Source of the DNA: Subtercola boreus
GTDB taxonomy: Bacteria > Actinomycetota > Actinomycetes > Actinomycetales > Microbacteriaceae
Assembly (NCBI RefSeq): GCF_006716115.1
Contig: NZ_VFOO01000001.1
Location: 1,116,001-1,180,000 of the forward strand
Direction of reading: 5' to 3'
Length of the DNA: 64,000 nt
The notes beneath the pieces were generated by a model that saw only the letters and a list, made by a program, of their open reading frames with translations, had not been told where the DNA came from and did not search any database. Every line of letters starts with the position of its first letter. Position 1 is the first letter of the stretch. Of this stretch, positions 61,341-64,000 are shown piece after piece. A program made the translations under genes and the position numbers.

Positions 61341-61483
61341 CAGCGACCACCTCCCGCAGGGGCGACGGGCGCGGTGCAGGTGGGAGCAAGCCCCGCAAGC
61401 CCCGCAAGCCCCGCAAGCCCCGCGCACGCCGCGCGCGCCGCGCGCGCCGCGCCGCCGGCGGTCGTCGCAGTCTGCTCAGTCAT
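61340..61483 (-). CDS. 47-codon low-complexity ORF linking imuB to dnaE2
   Basis: ATG at 61483 starts within the imuB 3' end (ATGACTGA, overlap 8 bp) and the TGA stop shares its A with the dnaE2 ATG (TGATG). The product is MTEQTATTAGGAARAARAAC followed by four GLA repeats and TCTAPVAPAGGGR. It is encoded largely by 9-bp tandem repeats. GGAGG lies just before the dnaE2 start (61352-61348). It may be a coupling ORF rather than a functional protein. I recognise no family. Confidence 0.4.
   Translation of the reverse strand: MTEQTATTAGGAARAARAACAGLAGLAGLAGLAPTCTAPVAPAGGGR
61386..61457. repeat. 9-bp tandem repeats between imuB and dnaE2
   Basis: Four exact GCAAGCCCC units (61386-61421) are followed by four diverged 9-mers of the GCGCGCGCC type (61422-61457). 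On the minus strand they encode (GLA)4 preceded by Ala/Arg triplets. Confidence 0.92.
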
Positions 61484-63137
61484 AGCGCGCCTCCGCCCAC
61501 CAGCCATGGTCGTGCAGGGCCAGCAGCCAGGCCGTTCCCTCGGAGTCGACCACTTGGAAGCGGTGGAAAGACCGGGCGACCGCCTGGTCCCACCATCGTT
61601 CGTGAACGGGCCACGGACCGGTCCACGCGCTGAGTGGCTGCGGTCGGGGCACAGTGGACAACCCGGCACCGCCGCCGCCGGCTCTACCTCCGCCGCCTCC
61701 GCCGCCGGCTCCACCACTACCGCCACCGCCGACACTCGCGCCCGCGCCCCCGCCCGGCGGCGGCGTGTCGAGCACCGCGAACAGCGCCGGCACGCCGACC
61801 AGCGCCCCGCGCTCGCTCACCTCGACCGGCCCGCCGTCGTGCGCCAGCACCGTCACGCGCCGGGGCTTCTCGAACACCGTCGACGGAGCCGGCAGCGGAA
61901 TGCTGCCCGGCCACGGCTTGGAGTCGTCACCACCCGCACGCGGGTCGCCCCACGGCACCATGACCTGACGCTCGGAGACACCACGCCCCCCAGCGATGAC
62001 CGCCGTCGTCACGGCACCGTGCCCCAGCAGGCTCTGCACCCGGGACAGTCCGTGGTGGATGCGGTCGTCGGGCGCACTGCCCCACAGCCCCGTCTCGTAG
62101 TTGCCGATCGAGTCGAGGCCCTCCGGCAGCACGCGCACCTTCGTGATCGCCGAGGTGAGCGCCCCTGCGCCCGCACCCGTTCGCCCCTGCACCTGCCAGC
62201 GGATACGGTCGAGCACATCGTTGGCGCTGAACCAGCGCGGATGCCCCCACCCGCGGTCGTGTACCACTCCGTTGTCGGTGTGCAGCTCGACCCGGATGCT
62301 CGTGCAGACCAGCAGCGCACGGGTGAGTTCGTCGACGAACCGCTCGGCGGCCGTGCGCACCGCGAAGGTGATCTGGTCGACCCGGTCGAGGGGTGGCTCG
62401 AACGCGACCTCGATGTCGCGCAGCTGAGGGGGGAGCCGGGGCACGACCCGCCGGGAATCCCTGCCACTCGCCATGGTGTGCGCGTGCACCCCGGCCTCGC
62501 CGAACCGGGCCCGCACATCGCGGAAGTCGAGGGCCGCGAAGGCACCCAGTGTCGTGAGCCCCAGGCGCCGCAGCAGGGTCGCCAGCTGCAGGTCGCCGAT
62601 GGCCTCGATCGGATGCTCGGCCAGGAACTCGGGCGAGCCGCCGGGTTCGACGATACGGATGGCCTGCTCACCGGGCATGCGGGCAAGCTGCTCGGCAGCG
62701 AACCTGCCGTCGGCGATGGTGATGCGGGCGTCTTCGGCTCCCAGCCCCACCAAAGTGGTGAGCAGAACCCCGGCAGCACCCCTCTCGCCGCCGTAGTACC
62801 GGCTCGGGCCCTTGGCCACCAGCGCACACATGCCGGGCCGGAGCACCTGCACCCCCGGCATCAGCTCCTCGACGGCGGCTACCACCAGCTCGAAGCTGCG
62901 GTGGTCGAGGGCGGGGTCGTAGTCGAACGTCATCAGATCGACGCAGGCAGCCTGCGCCTCGCGTACCCGTTGGCCGCGCCGCACACCGTCGGCCCGGGCC
63001 CGCGGCGAGCACGCGAACACGAGACCGTGGTCGATCAGCGCGATCGGTTCGTCGAGCGAGAGCTCCTCCGACTGGGCCAGGGCGCGCACCGGCCAGTCGG
63101 GACACCACACCACGATGGTGCGCACAGCCATCGTCAT
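61476..63137 (-). CDS. imuB: ImuB, catalytically inactive Y-family polymerase homologue
   Basis: A 553-residue protein of the DinB/ImuB superfamily that acts as the hub between DnaE2, ImuA' and the beta clamp. It starts TMAVRTIVVWCPDWPVRALA, with palm/finger-like parts (IALIDHGLVFACSPRARADG, VRRGQRVREAQAACVDLMTF) and HhH/little-finger regions (LARMPGEQAIRIVEPGG, LATLLRRLGLTTLGAFAALD). The acidic catalytic motif S-x-D-E of active Y polymerases is replaced by AKGPSRYYGGERG, so no polymerase activity is expected. A long Gly-rich linker (about 455-490) precedes a C-terminal domain. Start ATG at 63137, 2 bp after the imuA' stop. Confidence 0.92.
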   Translation of the reverse strand: MTMAVRTIVVWCPDWPVRALAQSEELSLDEPIALIDHGLVFACSPRARADGVRRGQRVREAQAACVDLMTFDYDPALDHRSFELVVAAVEELMPGVQVLRPGMCALVAKGPSRYYGGERGAAGVLLTTLVGLGAEDARITIADGRFAAEQLARMPGEQAIRIVEPGGSPEFLAEHPIEAIGDLQLATLLRRLGLTTLGAFAALDFRDVRARFGEAGVHAHTMASGRDSRRVVPRLPPQLRDIEVAFEPPLDRVDQITFAVRTAAERFVDELTRALLVCTSIRVELHTDNGVVHDRGWGHPRWFSANDVLDRIRWQVQGRTGAGAGALTSAITKVRVLPEGLDSIGNYETGLWGSAPDDRIHHGLSRVQSLLGHGAVTTAVIAGGRGVSERQVMVPWGDPRAGGDDSKPWPGSIPLPAPSTVFEKPRRVTVLAHDGGPVEVSERGALVGVPALFAVLDTPPPGGGAGASVGGGGSGGAGGGGGGGRAGGGGAGLSTVPRPQPLSAWTGPWPVHERWWDQAVARSFHRFQVVDSEGTAWLLALHDHGWWAEARYD

Positions 63138-63139
63138 GA

Positions 63140-63871
63140 TCAGCTCGCCAGTTCCCGGGTGCCTGCGAAAGCCGGCCATGCCGCCCGGCCCGCGTCGGCA
63201 CCCCGCCCCGCGTCCCGCACCTGCTCCGAGGCATCCGGCAGCCACAGCCGGGCCGTGCGCTTCTGGCCCATGAACCCCTTGCCCCGCGCGCTCACCGTCA
63301 CCTGGCGGCTCGCGAGGTGACCGAAGCCCTGGCCGATGCCCTGCCAGCTGCTCTCGGTGATGCGCAGGGTGGCCTCGCTCTGTGGCCAGTCGCCCAGCAC
63401 GATCATCGTGGCCTCACGCTGCCTGATGCGTGCCGCCAGCCGGGCCGCCAGCGCATCACCGAGTCGCGGGGGAGCGACGGTGACGACCACCGTGACCACG
63501 TCGATCACAGCCGACACCACGGCCAGCCACTGCTCACCGGGATGCGGCACGAAGACCAGCCTGTCGAGGTCGATACCGGAGCGACTGGCGGCCTCGGCCC
63601 CGAAGTCGGGCAGCCCGACGACACCGCACCAGGCGCCGGCCGCAGACGGCCCCGCCATCATCGCCATGGCGAGGGAGTGCGACCCCTCGACCGAGTACGC
63701 GGCTCCGGCCTTCAGCGCCCCACCGGGGAGCAGGGACGCCAGCGCTGGAGTCGTCTGCAGGTTGCGGGTCTCGAGTTTCGTGGCCTGCATCTGGCGGATG
63801 CGCTCCTGCAGTTCGCGCACCGAGGGAGCCGCGGGGGCGGCTTCGGCGAGAAGAACAGCAGGGTCTGGCAT
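63140..63871 (-). CDS. imuA': ImuA' (RecA-fold mutasome accessory protein)
   Basis: A 243-residue protein. The first gene of the actinobacterial imuA'-imuB-dnaE2 cassette; ImuA' has a partial RecA-like fold. The sequence begins PDPAVLLAEAAPAAPSVREL, then LASLLPGGALKAGAAYSVEG and SLAMAMMAGPSAAGAWCGVV, where RecA would have its P-loop; no intact G-x-x-x-x-G-K-T is seen. The C-terminal part includes RITESSWQGIGQGFGHLASR and QVTVSARGKGFMGQKR. An ATG at 63889 is in frame but lies inside the LexA box, so I place the start at 63871, which also fits a leaderless transcript. Confidence 0.88.
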   Translation of the reverse strand: MPDPAVLLAEAAPAAPSVRELQERIRQMQATKLETRNLQTTPALASLLPGGALKAGAAYSVEGSHSLAMAMMAGPSAAGAWCGVVGLPDFGAEAASRSGIDLDRLVFVPHPGEQWLAVVSAVIDVVTVVVTVAPPRLGDALAARLAARIRQREATMIVLGDWPQSEATLRITESSWQGIGQGFGHLASRQVTVSARGKGFMGQKRTARLWLPDASEQVRDAGRGADAGRAAWPAFAGTRELAS

Positions 63872-63877
63872 GCCCCA

Positions 63878-63906
63878 ATATTCGAACATATGTTCGAATA
63901 AGTCAA
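63878..63906 (-). promoter_or_regulatory. SOS promoter of imuA'-imuB-dnaE2
   Basis: On the minus strand, -35 TTGACT (63906-63901), a 17-nt spacer and -10 GAATAT (63883-63878) are followed by 6 nt and the ATG at 63871. The LexA box fills the spacer and overlaps the -10 box, so bound LexA would block RNA polymerase. Confidence 0.7.
63882..63897. promoter_or_regulatory. LexA-binding SOS box
   Basis: TCGAACATATGTTCGA is a perfect 16-bp palindrome that matches the actinobacterial LexA consensus TCGAAC-N4-GTTCGA at every fixed position. Confidence 0.93.
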
Positions 63907-63929
63907 CCCCGGGACCCTGCTCAGAACTG

Positions 63930-63935
63930 TAGTGT
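63930..63935 (+). promoter_or_regulatory. Candidate leaderless -10 box for the divergent gene at 63942
   Basis: TAGTGT is followed by 6 nt and an ATG. It lies 33 bp from the LexA box, so the two promoters face away from each other. Confidence 0.4.
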
Positions 63936-63941
63936 CAGGAG

Positions 63942-64000
63942 ATGACATTCGAGAACGAAGACCGCAGAACCCGCCACGCCGAGAAGGATGCCGCGAAGCA
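63942..64000 (+). CDS. Start of an unknown gene, cut by the window end
   Basis: ATG at 63942 opens MTFENEDRRTRHAEKDAAK and is open to the window edge, so only 19 codons are seen. It is charged and helical. The start lies 6 nt after a TAGTGT box and next to an AGGAG, both of which support translation. It is divergent from the SOS mutasome operon. No family can be recognised from this fragment. Confidence 0.45.
   Translation, partial: MTFENEDRRTRHAEKDAAK

Noticed and set aside
59166-63320. 1384-codon open frame on the plus strand opposite dnaE2 and imuB
   Set aside because: It crosses two well-recognised minus-strand genes and has shadow-type composition.
63140-63889. ImuA' start at the ATG 63889
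   Set aside because: That codon lies inside the LexA box and upstream of the predicted -10 box, so it should not be in the mRNA. The ATG at 63871 fits the promoter.

Overview
The window is a gene-dense, GC-rich (roughly two thirds G+C by eye) piece of an actinobacterial chromosome, most likely from the family Microbacteriaceae. The gene order is the conserved actinobacterial housekeeping order, close to the mycobacterial alaS-aro-efp-nusB, pyr, his/trp and pyk-pdtaR-polA neighbourhoods. Many genes overlap by 4 bp (ATGA/GTGA), GTG starts are common, and several genes have a TAnnnT -10 box placed 6-7 nt before the start codon, as expected for leaderless mRNAs. No insertion sequence, prophage, integrase or CRISPR array was seen.

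Layout. 1-3.7 kb: 3' end of the (p)ppGpp synthetase/hydrolase on the + strand, then on the - strand an AbiEi-antitoxin-like orphan, a DUF349 protein and a membrane-anchored cyclophilin. 3.8-6.8 kb: rarA, rpsD with its terminator, a DUF948 membrane protein and a small membrane protein. 6.8-16.6 kb: alaS-ruvX-mltG-aroE-aroC-aroK-aroB-aroQ-efp-nusB. 16.7-27.1 kb: a complete de novo UMP operon behind a PyrR-binding leader (pyrR-pyrB-pyrC-membrane protein-carA-carB-pyrF), running into an mIHF-guanylate kinase fusion and rpoZ. 27.2-34.5 kb: coaBC-metK-priA-fmt-rsmB. 34.5-34.9 kb: a decayed gene. 34.9-44.8 kb: rpe, hisE-hisG-hisF-hisI, trpE-membrane protein-HGxxPAAW protein-trpC-trpB-trpA, lgt. 44.9-52.6 kb: gltB-gltD, pyk with terminator, and tRNA-Leu(CAA) on the - strand. 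52.6-56.5 kb: the ANTAR response regulator pdtaR, a hotdog thioesterase and polA. 56.5-57.7 kb: three small SHOCT-like membrane proteins of visibly lower GC on the - strand. 57.8-63.9 kb: the SOS mutasome operon imuA'-imuB-dnaE2 on the - strand, headed by a perfect LexA box. The start of a divergent unknown gene closes the window.

The genes form a biosynthetic core: shikimate genes feed chorismate to trpE, the pyr operon makes UMP, gltBD supplies glutamate, and metK/coaBC supply cofactors. Most of this is ordinary. The less ordinary points are: short tandem duplications at or just after stop codons (AbiEi-like gene, cyclophilin, aroC, rpoZ, hisG, and the imuB-dnaE2 junction); a 28-bp perfect palindrome over the ruvX start; the mIHF-Gmk fusion; a 47-codon low-complexity ORF translationally linking imuB to dnaE2; the SHOCT trio; and Gly/Ser-rich linkers inside core enzymes such as DNA polymerase I. 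I did not find a clearly new multi-gene system. The SHOCT trio and the stop-codon-adjacent duplications are the best candidates for something undescribed.
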